Shown: positions 16,991-25,632 of the stretch, piece by piece
How positions within the stretch are numbered: the first letter of the stretch is position 1
How the letters are laid out: every line of letters starts with the position of its first letter
The notes under the pieces: model-generated
Told to the model about the DNA's origin: nothing
The model's database searches: none
Seen by the model: the letters and a program-made list of their open reading frames with translations, nothing else
Program-made: the position numbers and the translations under genes
Origin: JALZAH01 sp051000755
GTDB lineage: Bacteria > Actinomycetota > Acidimicrobiia > Acidimicrobiales > Palsa-688
DNA length: 64,000 nt
Assembly (NCBI GenBank): GCA_051000755.1
Contig: JBPCNZ010000154.1
Coordinates: 1 to 64,000 of the forward strand
Reading direction: 5' to 3'

Positions 16991-18325
16991 ATGAGGGAAC
17001 CCCTCCTCGACACCGCCGGCACCCACCGGCCGGGACGGCCGGCGGCCGCCATGGGCGGCGCCGTGTTCGTCGTCGGCGTGCTGGCCCTCGCCCTCAACCT
17101 CAGGCCCGCGGTCACCGCGGTGCCCTCCATCCTCGACGACATCGGTCACCAGTACGGCTACTCCTCGGTGGTGCTCACCATGGTGGCCACCGTGCCCGTT
17201 GCCTGCTTCGGGATCTTCTCACCCGTCGCCGCCCGCAGCGGCCGGCGCTTCGGCGACGAACGCAGTCTGGGTGGGGCCATCGCCGCCGTGGCCCTCGGTC
17301 TGGCTCTGCGGAGCCTGGAACCGGGTTGGGGCTTCTTCCCGGGCACGATCGTCGCCGCCGGCGGCATCGCCTTCATGAACGTGCTGCTGTCCAGCCTGGT
17401 CAAGCGCCGGGCGCCGCAGCGGGCCGGCCAGCTGCTCGGTGCCTACCTGGCCATGCTCTACATCGGCTCGATGGTCAGCTCCGGGGTCAGCGTCCCCCTC
17501 TTCGACGCCGCCGGCCACGACGTCGGACTGCCCCTGATGGCATGGGCCGTCCCGGCTTTCGTGGCCCTGGTCCTGTGGGTGCCCCAACTGGGGCGCCACA
17601 CCGTTCCCGACCCGGCGGTCGCCGACGACGTGGTCTCGCTGGCCCGGTGCCCCCTGGCGTGGCAGGTCACCGCCTTCATGGGGCTGCAGAGCCTGACGTA
17701 CTACGCCACCCTGTCGTTCCTGCCCGACCTGTTCCGGAGCCGGGGCCTCGACGCCACCACGGCCGGGCTGGTCAACACCTCGCTCTCCGTCGGGGGCCTG
17801 GTCACCGCGGTCGTCGCCCCGATCATCGTGCAGCGCTCGGGGCGGGGACGGCGGGGACCACCCCTGCTCATCGGCTCGGCGGTGGTGTCGATCATCGGCA
17901 CCCTCGGCGCTCTCGTCGTCCCCCTCGGCGGCGCCCTGGCGCTGATGCTCCTGCTCGGCCTGGGCCAGGGGGTCAGCATCTCCCTTGCGCTGTACTTCAT
18001 CATGGCCCGTGCTGGGAGCCCGAGCATCGCCGGCACCCTGTCCGGCATGGCCCAGGGCATCGGCTACGTGATCGCCGCCCTCGGGCCGTTGGCCATCGGT
18101 CTCCTCCACACCGCCACCGGCTCGTGGGTCGGGCCGTTCGCGGTGGTGGCCGTCCTCACCGGGGTGACCCTCGTGTTCGGCCTCCTGGCGGCCCGGGATC
18201 GCACCATCACCGCGTCCGGGGCCGTCCGGGTCTCCGAACGGCCCCGCCCGATCGAACCGGGCCAACCGGACGACCATGGTGGTGGCCGGTTCGTCGCCTA
18301 CCATCGAGACGTCCCGAGCCCGTGA
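16991..18325 (+). CDS. Major facilitator transporter, CynX/NimT-like
   Basis: The 444-residue membrane protein has about twelve hydrophobic helices. The early stretch ALNLRPAVTAVPSILDDI is characteristic of the cyanate/2-nitroimidazole (CynX/NimT) branch of the MFS, and VAARSGRRFGDERS provides the basic loop between helices 2 and 3. Later hydrophobic stretches pair regularly to the C-terminal tail, which is soluble and proline/arginine-rich. Direction and substrate are not deducible. ATG at 16991 follows the small unknown gene by 43 bases; the 3' end is 13 bases from a short reading frame ahead of ppk. Confidence 0.85.
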   Translation: MREPLLDTAGTHRPGRPAAAMGGAVFVVGVLALALNLRPAVTAVPSILDDIGHQYGYSSVVLTMVATVPVACFGIFSPVAARSGRRFGDERSLGGAIAAVALGLALRSLEPGWGFFPGTIVAAGGIAFMNVLLSSLVKRRAPQRAGQLLGAYLAMLYIGSMVSSGVSVPLFDAAGHDVGLPLMAWAVPAFVALVLWVPQLGRHTVPDPAVADDVVSLARCPLAWQVTAFMGLQSLTYYATLSFLPDLFRSRGLDATTAGLVNTSLSVGGLVTAVVAPIIVQRSGRGRRGPPLLIGSAVVSIIGTLGALVVPLGGALALMLLLGLGQGVSISLALYFIMARAGSPSIAGTLSGMAQGIGYVIAALGPLAIGLLHTATGSWVGPFAVVAVLTGVTLVFGLLAARDRTITASGAVRVSERPRPIEPGQPDDHGGGRFVAYHRDVPSP

Positions 18326-18337
18326 GGAGAGCCTGTG

Positions 18338-18421
18338 ATGCCCTGGACGGCCAAGGCGCCGAGCGAAGCCAAGACCTCGGTGGGCTCGGCGCTCCGGGCG
18401 GGCAGAGGTTCGCTCCGCTGA
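18338..18421 (+). other. Possible 27-residue reading frame ahead of ppk
   Basis: A short frame starting MPWTAKAPSEAKTSVG has an excellent ribosome site (GAGGAGA, 18324-18330, spacing 7) just after the transporter stop and ends 26 bases before the ppk start, which itself lacks a clear site. It could be a translated leader or merely chance. The product resembles nothing I know. Confidence 0.3.
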
Positions 18422-18447
18422 CCTGGATCGCAGGTCGTTGGGCGCTG

Positions 18448-20913
18448 ATGCGCCGCCGTGTCAAGACCCTCGTCGAACGCGCCAACCGGAGGGGAGCGCC
18501 CCTGGCCCTACCAGCGCCGGCCGCGGTGACGGGCGACGATGCGGATCCAGCCAGCTCCGCCGCTCCGCTCGAGTCGGAGGACCTGGCGCCATCCGTGCCG
18601 ACTGCCGGCACCCGCAATGGGAGCGCCGCCAGTGTCGGGGCTCTCGGGGACCCGGCCGCGTCGGCGGCCCGCCTGGGTGTCGCGGTGGGCGACGACGTCC
18701 CCCCAACCGAGGTCATCACCGATGTGATCGCCGGCGGCGAACGGCACTTTCTCAACCGCGAGCTGAGCACCCTCGACTTCAACAGCCGGGTCCTGGCTCT
18801 GGCCGAGAACCCGGCCGATCCCCTCCTCGAGCGGGCCAAGTTCGTGGCCATCTTCTCCTCCAACATGGATGAGTTCTTCCAGGTCCGGGTGGCCGGCCTC
18901 AAGGATCAGCTGGCAGCCGGGGTGTCAGGGACCGCCCCCGATGGCCTGTCCACCTCCGACCAGCTCAAGGCCATCCGGGGCGAGACCGAGGCCCTCTTCG
19001 AGCGCCGCCGCCGGGTGGTCCACGACGACCTGCTCCCGGCTCTCGCCGAGCGGGGCGTCCGGCTGTCGGGCGTCGACGAGCTCAACGACGACGAGCGGGC
19101 CTGGCTCAAGAACGTCTTCGACGAGCGGATCTTCCCGGTCCTCACCCCGCTGGCCGTGGACCCGGGCCACCCATTCCCCTACATCTCCAACCTGTCGCTC
19201 AACCTCGCCGTCATCGTCCGGGACCCGGTGGCCGGCGAGCGCCGCTTCGCCCGCCTCAAGGTCCCGCCGCTGCTGCCCGGGCTGATCTCCATGCCCGACG
19301 GCGTTCGGTTTCTCCCCCTCGAGCAGGTCATCGCCGCCTACCTCGACGCTCTCTTCCCGGGCATGGAGATTGCCAGCCACCACTTCTTCCGGGTCACCCG
19401 CAACGCCGACCTGACCCTCGAGGAGGACGAAGCCGACGACCTGCTGGCCGCCGTCGAGATGGAGTTGCGCCGCCGCCGCTTCGGGCGGGCCGTGCGCCTC
19501 GAGCTCGACGAGACCGTCACCGACGAGGTCCGCACCCTGCTGATCCGGGAGCTCGACCTGCAACCCAGCGATGTCTACGACGTCGCCGGGATGCTCGACC
19601 TCGGGGCCCTGTGGGTCATCCACGACCTGGACCGCCCAGAGCTGAAGGACGAGGCGTTCGCCCCGGTCACCGCCCCCCGGTTGGCCACCGCCGACGACGA
19701 GCCGCTCGACCTGTTCGCCGCCATCCGCCAGGGCGACATCCTGGTCCACCACCCCTACGACAGCTTCGCGTCCTCGGTCGAGGCGTTCATCAACCAGGCA
19801 GCCGTCGACCCCCGCGTCCTCACCATCAAGCAGACCTTGTACCGGACGTCGGGGGACAGCCCCATCATCCAGGCCCTGATCCGGGCGGCCGAACGAGGCA
19901 AGCAGGTTGCCGCCCTCGTCGAGCTCAAGGCCAGGGGCGACGAGGCGGCCAACATCGGCTGGGCCCGTGCCCTCGAGGAGGCCGGCGTGCACGTGGTCTA
20001 CGGGCTGGTCGGGCTGAAGACGCACTCCAAGACGGCGCTGGTGGTGCGACAGGAGGGCAGTGGGGTCCGCCGCTACTGCCACATCGGGACCGGCAACTAC
20101 AACCCGACGACGGCGCGGCTCTACGAGGACCTCGGCCTGCTGACCGCTGCCCCCGAACTGGGGGAGGACCTCACCGACCTGTTCAACTTCCTCACCGGCT
20201 ACAGCCGTCGGGTCGACTACCGCCGGCTGCTGGTGGCCCCGGCCACGCTCCGGCCCCGGGTCCTCGAGCTCATCGCTCGCGAAGCCGACCTGGGCGAGCG
20301 GGGCCGGATCGTCTGGAAGCTCAACAACCTGGTGGACAGCGTCATCATCGACGCACTCTACGAAGCCTCGGCGGCCGGGGTGTCGATCGACCTGATCACC
20401 CGGGCCATCTGCTGCCTGCGCCCCCAGGTGCCCGGCCTGTCGGACAACATCCGGGTTCGCTCCCTCGTCGGGCGGTGGCTGGAGCACTCGCGGGTCTTCT
20501 ACTTCGGCGGGGGCGCCGAAGGCCCCGGACCGGACCAGTCCAGGACGGCCACCTCGACTGCTGACGGCCACTTCGAGGTCCCCCACATCCTGCCCGATGG
20601 TGGTGAGGTGTACCTGGGGTCGGCCGACATGATGGAACGCAACCTGGACCGCCGGGTCGAGGCCGTGGTGTCGGTTTCCGAACCCGACCTGGCCGCCCGC
20701 CTGCGCCGCATCCTCGACATCGAACTGGCCGACGACGCCCTGGCGTGGGAGCTGCGCAGCGACGCCACCTGGCGGAAGGTGCCAGTGGTCTCCGGTTTCA
20801 ACGCCCAGCGACACTTCCAGCAGCGGGCCGTCGACCGTGGCCGCCAGCGGCGCGAGCCCGAAGCCCTGCATGTGCCGGCAGCCGAGCCGGGACCGGCCGC
20901 GCCCCGGCGATGA
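18448..20913 (+). CDS. ppk: Polyphosphate kinase 1
   Basis: PPK1 reversibly transfers the ATP gamma-phosphate onto polyphosphate chains. The 821-residue protein has a ~95-residue low-complexity N-terminal extension, then FLNRELSTLDFNSRVLALAEN at the N domain, the H domain, and two PLD-like catalytic domains. His545 in CHIGTGNYNPTTARLYEDLGL and His526 in LKTHSKTALVV are 19 residues apart, exactly as E. coli His454 and His435. The ATG at 18448 is the first in frame after the transporter, but has no strong ribosome site. The stop overlaps the following Nudix gene (ATGA); ppk beside a MutT1-type Nudix gene is also seen in mycobacteria. Confidence 0.96.
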   Translation: MRRRVKTLVERANRRGAPLALPAPAAVTGDDADPASSAAPLESEDLAPSVPTAGTRNGSAASVGALGDPAASAARLGVAVGDDVPPTEVITDVIAGGERHFLNRELSTLDFNSRVLALAENPADPLLERAKFVAIFSSNMDEFFQVRVAGLKDQLAAGVSGTAPDGLSTSDQLKAIRGETEALFERRRRVVHDDLLPALAERGVRLSGVDELNDDERAWLKNVFDERIFPVLTPLAVDPGHPFPYISNLSLNLAVIVRDPVAGERRFARLKVPPLLPGLISMPDGVRFLPLEQVIAAYLDALFPGMEIASHHFFRVTRNADLTLEEDEADDLLAAVEMELRRRRFGRAVRLELDETVTDEVRTLLIRELDLQPSDVYDVAGMLDLGALWVIHDLDRPELKDEAFAPVTAPRLATADDEPLDLFAAIRQGDILVHHPYDSFASSVEAFINQAAVDPRVLTIKQTLYRTSGDSPIIQALIRAAERGKQVAALVELKARGDEAANIGWARALEEAGVHVVYGLVGLKTHSKTALVVRQEGSGVRRYCHIGTGNYNPTTARLYEDLGLLTAAPELGEDLTDLFNFLTGYSRRVDYRRLLVAPATLRPRVLELIAREADLGERGRIVWKLNNLVDSVIIDALYEASAAGVSIDLITRAICCLRPQVPGLSDNIRVRSLVGRWLEHSRVFYFGGGAEGPGPDQSRTATSTADGHFEVPHILPDGGEVYLGSADMMERNLDRRVEAVVSVSEPDLAARLRRILDIELADDALAWELRSDATWRKVPVVSGFNAQRHFQQRAVDRGRQRREPEALHVPAAEPGPAAPRR

Positions 20914-21758
20914 CCCAGATCCCCAACGTCGGCGCCCCCAACGCTGATGGGCCCGGGCCCGACACCGACACCGACGCCGAGGTCGTCCGGGCCGCCGGCG
21001 GGGTGGTATGGCGGCGGGGGCGGTCCGGCATCAAGGTGGTCCTCATCCACCGGGCTCGCTACGACGACTGGAGCTTCCCCAAGGGCAAGGTCGACCCCGG
21101 GGAGAACGACGAGGCCGCGGCCCGGCGGGAGGTGCAGGAGGAATCGAGCGTCATCGGCCTCCTCGGCCCGGAGCTGGCATCCACCACCTACGTCGACCGC
21201 AACGGCCGGAACAAGAAGGTCCGCTACTGGGCCATGACCGTCGCCGGGGGAGCGGTGCAGCCGGACAACGAGGTCGACGTGGCCGAGTGGTTGCCGATCG
21301 ACGAGGCCCGCCGGCGACTCAGCTACGACCGGGACCGCCCGGTGCTCGACAGCGCCCTCGCCATCCTCGGCGCAGTCAGCCAGATGACCGTCGTCGATCT
21401 CGACCATGTCGTGATCAACACCGGCGACGTGGAGGCGTCGCTCGCCTGGTGGTGCGGGCTGCTGGGCCTGGCCCCCGTCAGGGTTGACGACTGGAGAGGG
21501 GGGCGGGCACCGTTCCCTTCGGTCCGGATCAACGAGGGGACGATCATCGACCTGCTCGCAGGCCGCCCGTCGGGTACCAACATGGACCATCTCTGCGTCG
21601 TCGTCACCGGAGCCGACCTCGACCGGCTGGCCGCCTCAGGGGTCTTCGAGGTACTCGACGGCCCGGCCCCGCGATTCGGGGCCCGGGGCGAAGGTGCCGC
21701 CCTCTACGTGCGGGCGCCGGAGGGGACGACCGTCGAGCTGCGGACCTACGGGTCCTAG
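20910..21758 (+). CDS. Nudix hydrolase fused to a VOC (glyoxalase-like) domain
   Basis: The 282-residue protein has a MutT1-like Nudix domain (residues ~25-155) with its Nudix box at residues 59-81 (GKVDPGENDEAAARREVQEE); Ser80 stands where the consensus has Gly. Residues ~159-282 form a separate vicinal-oxygen-chelate domain starting MTVVDLDHVVINTGDVEASLAWW and containing MDHLCVVV. There is no stop between them, and Met159 sits at the junction. Mycobacterial MutT1 beside ppk instead carries a histidine phosphatase domain after the Nudix part. The probable role of the Nudix part is cleavage of a nucleotide or diadenosine polyphosphate; the VOC substrate is unknown. ATG overlaps the ppk stop by ATGA. 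Confidence 0.85.
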   Translation: MTQIPNVGAPNADGPGPDTDTDAEVVRAAGGVVWRRGRSGIKVVLIHRARYDDWSFPKGKVDPGENDEAAARREVQEESSVIGLLGPELASTTYVDRNGRNKKVRYWAMTVAGGAVQPDNEVDVAEWLPIDEARRRLSYDRDRPVLDSALAILGAVSQMTVVDLDHVVINTGDVEASLAWWCGLLGLAPVRVDDWRGGRAPFPSVRINEGTIIDLLAGRPSGTNMDHLCVVVTGADLDRLAASGVFEVLDGPAPRFGARGEGAALYVRAPEGTTVELRTYGS

Positions 21759-21771
21759 CCCGTCCCGCCCG

Positions 21772-22522
21772 TCAGGCAAGGAAGGTCACGAGGTGGCGGC
21801 TGAGGTCCTCGGCGCGCTCGGTAGGAATGGTGTGGTGGGTGGCGCCGGGCAGGACGGCCGTGGTGACGTGGGGCAACAGGCGGCGGGCGGTGGCGCTGAC
21901 GCCGTCGACCTTCGTGGCTCGGCCCCGCTCGGCGAGCAGCACCAACGTTGGGGTGTTGAGGGCGCCCAGCGCCTGGTCATCGGGTGGGATGCGGGGCATG
22001 ACGACCTTGGCTGCCGGGACGGTCGTCCCGAGGGTCACGGCCTCCAGCCACGCCGGGTCCAAGGAGCCGTGGCCCGTCTCCCAGGCGAGGAAGGAGCGCA
22101 TCCGCTCCGGGGTTCCCCTCACGAAGAGGGGAACGGCGTGCAGTCGATAGGTCAGGGTCGGCTTGCCGAAGCAGTCTGTGGGGTCGAGCAGAGCCAGCCG
22201 GGAAATCCGGTCCGGAGCGTGGAGGGCGTAATGGAGCGCCAGGTAGGCGCCATAGGAGTGACCGCACAACCCGATGTGCCCCAGGCCGAGCTGGTCGAGG
22301 ACGCCGTCCAACCAGTCCATGAGGTCGCCGGTCGACGTGATCGCCCGTCCGTCGTGGATGCTGCGGCCGGGGGCGCCGATCTGATCCAGGGCGTAGACGC
22401 GGTGGGTCCGGCCGACGATGGCGGCGGCGGCGAACCACACGGTTGCGGTAGCTCCCCGTCCCCCGCGGCCACTGGGCGGCGACGGCATCGTAGGCATCGA
22501 GGAAAGCCTGGGCGCTGGTCAT
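21772..22522 (-). pseudogene. Alpha/beta hydrolase with internal deletion and frameshift
   Basis: Translation from ATG 22522 gives MTSAQAFLDAYDAVAAQWPRGT, a normal N-terminus for a family of actinobacterial hydrolases. The rest of the fold is open in another frame from GATATVWFAAAAIVG onward: CGHSYGAYLALHY holds the nucleophile Ser, and PGATHHTIPTE the catalytic His. The ~25-30 residues expected between them, including the strand leading to the oxyanion-hole HGGG, are missing, and the frame changes in a G-rich stretch near 22460-22475. Neither frame makes a whole enzyme; an alternative start at 22497 yields a protein with an unnatural Gly/Arg-rich beginning. The gene converges on the Nudix-VOC gene, 13 bases apart. 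Assembly error is an alternative. Confidence 0.6.
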
Positions 22523-22544
22523 GGGTTGAGCGGTCCGGGATCCC

Positions 22545-23597
22545 TCACCCCACCGGACGCTCCCAGGGGGCGGCCGTCACGGCCTTGGCGATCTCCCCCC
22601 ATCGCCCGAGGGTCGAGCGATCTGAGGCGATCGACTCCCCCGCCAGATACATGACCAGGCGACTGGCCAGACCCCCGTAGCGATCGATCAGGGCGTCGGC
22701 CATGGCGTCCCACGGTGCGACCACGACGAAATGGTCGAGCATCTCGTCGGTGACGACCGCAGCCATGCCGGCCGGGTCACCGGCCTTGAGGCGCTCGTTG
22801 AGCCGGGCCGAGGTGCCCTCGAAGCCGAGATCGTCGAACTGGAAGGCGTAATTCGCCGTGGAGCCGTAGAAACCGATCTGCTGGCGGGCCCGCTCCAGCA
22901 GACCGGCTCGTGCCTCGGGCGTGTCACCAGGTATGGCGAAGACCGGCACGATGAGCTGGACGGCGCCAGGCTCCCGCCCGGCGCGAGCGGTGCCCTCGGC
23001 GACGGCCGGCAGCAGGCGGTTGTGCAGGTAGGGGACCGAGTGCAGGGGGTGCACATGGATGCCATCGGCGACCTCGCCGGCCATCCGGCACATCCACGGG
23101 GCCACGGCCGAGACGTCGATGCTGATGTCGCCGTAGGGGTGGCGGCGGGGTGCCCAGGCGTCGGGAAGGAGCGACAGGCGGTAGTAGGGACCATCGTGGG
23201 AGAGCGGGCCGTCCCCCCCGAAGGCGCGGAAACAGGCCCTCACCGCCTCGACGTAATCCCGCAGGCGGGGTCCGGGCGGGTCGAAGGCGGCGCCGTAGCG
23301 CCGCTCCACGTGGGCTCGAACCTGGCTTCCCAGCCCGAGACGGAACCGGCCTCCGGTGTTGTCGGCCAGTTCCCATGCCAGGCCGGCGGCGAGCATTGGG
23401 CTGCGGGGGAACGCCACCGCGATCCCGGTGGCGAACTCCAGGGTGGGGGCGGCGACGGCGGCGGTGGCGATCGACATCCACGGGGTCTGGGTCGTCTCTG
23501 TGAACAGCATTCCCGAGAAGCCGGCCTGTTCCACGTCCTGGGCCAGGCGGGCCGTCCGGTCCCAGGACGCGGCACCGATCATGAGGTCGAAGCGCAT
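22545..23597 (-). CDS. F420-dependent luciferase-like oxidoreductase (TIGR03617-like)
   Basis: The 350-residue TIM-barrel protein belongs to the luciferase-like monooxygenases, in the actinobacterial branch that uses reduced F420. Typical stretches are MRFDLMIGAASWDR at strand 1, GFSGMLFTET, FATGIAVAFPRSPMLAAGLAW, GRFRLGLGSQVRAHVERRYG and VADGIHVHPLHS. Substrate is unknown. ATG at 23597 starts the first strand; a longer frame upstream is not conserved. The stop lies 22 bases from the broken hydrolase start, and the start 23 bases from the sortase stop, so all three may be one transcript. Confidence 0.88.
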   Translation of the reverse strand: MRFDLMIGAASWDRTARLAQDVEQAGFSGMLFTETTQTPWMSIATAAVAAPTLEFATGIAVAFPRSPMLAAGLAWELADNTGGRFRLGLGSQVRAHVERRYGAAFDPPGPRLRDYVEAVRACFRAFGGDGPLSHDGPYYRLSLLPDAWAPRRHPYGDISIDVSAVAPWMCRMAGEVADGIHVHPLHSVPYLHNRLLPAVAEGTARAGREPGAVQLIVPVFAIPGDTPEARAGLLERARQQIGFYGSTANYAFQFDDLGFEGTSARLNERLKAGDPAGMAAVVTDEMLDHFVVVAPWDAMADALIDRYGGLASRLVMYLAGESIASDRSTLGRWGEIAKAVTAAPWERPVG

Positions 23598-23620
23598 CAG
23601 CTGATCATCGCAGAGGTGGG

Positions 23621-24550
23621 TCAGATGCTCTGGGGCAGAAGGCGCACGACGTTCTCGAAGCAGAACCACAAGGGGACGCAGCACACCGCGATGCCGCCGA
23701 CGAAGGCCCCCGCCCGCGTCCAGCGGCGGGTCCGGTTGATGAGCAGCCGGGTGAGGATCCAGGCCAGCACGAACAGCCCCCCGTAGAGGAGGGCGGGGGG
23801 ATAGGCCTGGTGGTTTCCCCCGGTGAGGTTCTGCGGAGCCCGGGGCGCCACATTGGCCGCGGACGTGGTCGCGGCCACCGGCAGACCGACGAGCTTGCCC
23901 ACGACGATCAGGCGGGAGGTGGCGCTGAAGCGGGGGTTGCAGGTGGTGAGGGTGAGGCGGGCGTCAGGGGTGGGGTTGAGCACGCCGACGTCATCGGGGC
24001 TCACCACCGTTGACCCCGTGACCTGATAGCGGAACTGCGTGCCGCCCCGGGCGGTGATGTCGATGTCGTCACCGGGCGATAGCTCGTTGAGCCGGAAGAA
24101 CGGCGCGCCGTAGGTGGTGCGGTGCCCGGCGATGGCGGCATTGCCGTTCTGGCCTGGCAGCACGGTTTGGGAATAGTGGCCCGGTCCGTTGACCAGGTCG
24201 TTCTCGGCGATCCCCTCGACCACGTAGGTATCGACCCCGATCTTGGGGATGACCAGATGATCTATGGCACCACCGCTCGGCGCGCTCGGGCCCGCCCCCC
24301 CGAGGGTCGGCGCATCGGCGGAGACGGGGCCGGCCGGGGCGGCCAGGAAGTTGGTCTTCAGGCGACTCTGGTTGTGGGCCTCGGTCAGGTTCGTCCCCAG
24401 GAGCTGGTAGGCCACGAACGCCAAGATGATCACGCCGGCCGTGATGAGCCCCAACCCCAGCTCCCGGACACCCCGGCGCACGGGCCCGAGCCTGAGCTGC
24501 TCGCCGCTGAACTCAGACTGGGCCGGGACCCGCCCCGTCTGCGCCGTCAT
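23621..24550 (-). CDS. Class E-like sortase
   Basis: A 309-residue membrane transpeptidase that would attach surface proteins to the cell wall or join pilus subunits. One N-terminal helix (LGLGLITAGVIILAFVAYQLLG, residues ~31-52) anchors it. The catalytic domain follows with His in AGHRTTYGAPF, Cys in LTLTTCNP and Arg in ATSRLIVVG. Unusually, two more hydrophobic segments follow (ALLYGGLFVLAWILTRLLI and AFVGGIAVCCVPLWFCF), so the C-terminus is membrane-embedded. ATG at 24550 is the start; upstream in-frame sequence is non-coding. No sorting-signal protein is adjacent. The gene is divergent from the histidine phosphatase, with starts about 100 bases apart. Confidence 0.88.
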   Translation of the reverse strand: MTAQTGRVPAQSEFSGEQLRLGPVRRGVRELGLGLITAGVIILAFVAYQLLGTNLTEAHNQSRLKTNFLAAPAGPVSADAPTLGGAGPSAPSGGAIDHLVIPKIGVDTYVVEGIAENDLVNGPGHYSQTVLPGQNGNAAIAGHRTTYGAPFFRLNELSPGDDIDITARGGTQFRYQVTGSTVVSPDDVGVLNPTPDARLTLTTCNPRFSATSRLIVVGKLVGLPVAATTSAANVAPRAPQNLTGGNHQAYPPALLYGGLFVLAWILTRLLINRTRRWTRAGAFVGGIAVCCVPLWFCFENVVRLLPQSI

Positions 24551-24653
24551 CGAGGCCAGCGTAGTCCCCGCACCAGGCACGGCCCCAGCGAGGGTCAGAG
24601 GTCGGCTCCGCGGCCAGGTGGGAAGTGGCGCCCGAGCCTGGCAAACTGGCCCC

Positions 24654-25115
24654 GTGCCCGTGCTCCTGATCCGCCACGCCCATGCGGGGGCACGCAAGGA
24701 GTGGGCGGGCGACGACCTGCTCCGCCCCCTGTCGGGGAAGGGCCGGCGCCAGGCCGGGGCCCTGGTGACGACGCTCGGGCCGTGGGCTGTGCAACGCGTC
24801 CTCGCCAGCCCCTTTGAGCGGTGCCTGCAGACCGTGGCCCCGTTGGCTTCGGAGCTCGGCCTCGCCGTCGAGACCTGTCCGGCCCTGGCCGAGGGAGAGG
24901 GGAGCAAGGCCCTGAAGCTGGTGCGTTCCCTCGTCGACGACAAGGTGGCGCTGTGCACCCACGGCGACGTCATACCCGACGTGCTGGTGCCGCTGGCTGA
25001 CGAGGATCGCATCGATCTCGGCCCCCGACCGCGCCAGGCCAAGGGGTCGGTGTGGATCCTCGAGGCCACCGCCGGGCGGTTCACGAGGGCCACCTACCTG
25101 CCGCCCGGCGGCTGA
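24654..25115 (+). CDS. Histidine phosphatase, SixA / MutT1 C-domain type
   Basis: A 153-residue phosphoglycerate-mutase-like protein. VPVLLIRHAHAG carries the RH phosphohistidine nucleophile, SPFERCLQT the conserved Arg, and CTHGDVIPDVL the second His. AGDDLLRPLSGKGRRQA is very like the C-terminal half of mycobacterial MutT1. In this window the Nudix half lies 3 kb upstream fused to a VOC domain, so the two MutT1 modules are encoded separately. GTG at 24654 begins the first strand. It precedes the Rrf2 regulator by 16 bases. The substrate could be a protein phosphohistidine or a nucleotide pyrophosphate product; sequence does not decide. Confidence 0.85.
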   Translation: MPVLLIRHAHAGARKEWAGDDLLRPLSGKGRRQAGALVTTLGPWAVQRVLASPFERCLQTVAPLASELGLAVETCPALAEGEGSKALKLVRSLVDDKVALCTHGDVIPDVLVPLADEDRIDLGPRPRQAKGSVWILEATAGRFTRATYLPPGG

Positions 25116-25131
25116 GAGCCCGGTCCCGGCC

Positions 25132-25587
25132 GTGCAGATCTCCGCCAAGGCGGACTACGCGGTACGAGCCTTGGTCGAACTGGGCAGCCACGAGGAAGGT
25201 CCGCTCAGGGGTGAGCAGCTGGCCCAGCGCCAGGGCTTGCCGCCCAAGTTCCTCGAGGCCATCCTCTCCCAGTTGCGCAACCACGGCCTGCTGGTCTCGA
25301 GGCGGGGAGTGGAGGGCGGGTATTGGCTGGCCCGTCCGGCCGACCAGATCACGGTGGCCCAGGTCGTCCGGGCCACCGACGGCCCGCTGGCCAGCGTGCG
25401 GGGCCAACGACCCGAGGATGTCAGCTACGAGGGGGCAGCCCACGGGTTGGCCGAGGTGTGGATCGCCCTGCGGGCCAGTCTACGTTCCGTGCTCGAGGAG
25501 GTCACGGTGGCCGATCTGATCGCCGGGGCCCTGCCTGCCTCCGTGGCGTCCCTGCTGGACGACCCGGACGCCCGTCGAACCCGCTGA
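25132..25587 (+). CDS. Rrf2-family transcription regulator without cysteines
   Basis: The 151-residue protein has the Rrf2 winged helix: MQISAKADYAVRALVELG, then the recognition region LAQRQGLPPKFLEAILSQLRNHGLLVSRRGVEGGYWLARP. Rrf2 relatives IscR and NsrR use three cysteines to hold an iron-sulfur cluster; this protein has no cysteine at all, so it resembles the CymR-like branch and senses something else or a partner protein. GTG at 25132 begins the conserved sequence. Targets are not evident from the neighbourhood. Confidence 0.9.
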   Translation: MQISAKADYAVRALVELGSHEEGPLRGEQLAQRQGLPPKFLEAILSQLRNHGLLVSRRGVEGGYWLARPADQITVAQVVRATDGPLASVRGQRPEDVSYEGAAHGLAEVWIALRASLRSVLEEVTVADLIAGALPASVASLLDDPDARRTR

Positions 25588-25632
25588 GAGCCCCAGTCGC
25601 CAGCGCCGAAAGGCTCTAGCCTGAGCGGTGCC

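Noticed and set aside
14663..17149. Long open frame on the minus strand opposite leuA (828 codons); similar long frames oppose moeA, moaA and the Mo subunits
   Set aside because: They are shadows of strongly coding genes in high-GC sequence; their translations are low-complexity and match no family, whereas the opposite strand encodes clear enzymes.
20910..21758. Nudix and VOC as two separate genes
   Set aside because: There is no stop codon between the domains and no ribosome site before the internal ATG at 21384, so a fusion is the simpler reading.
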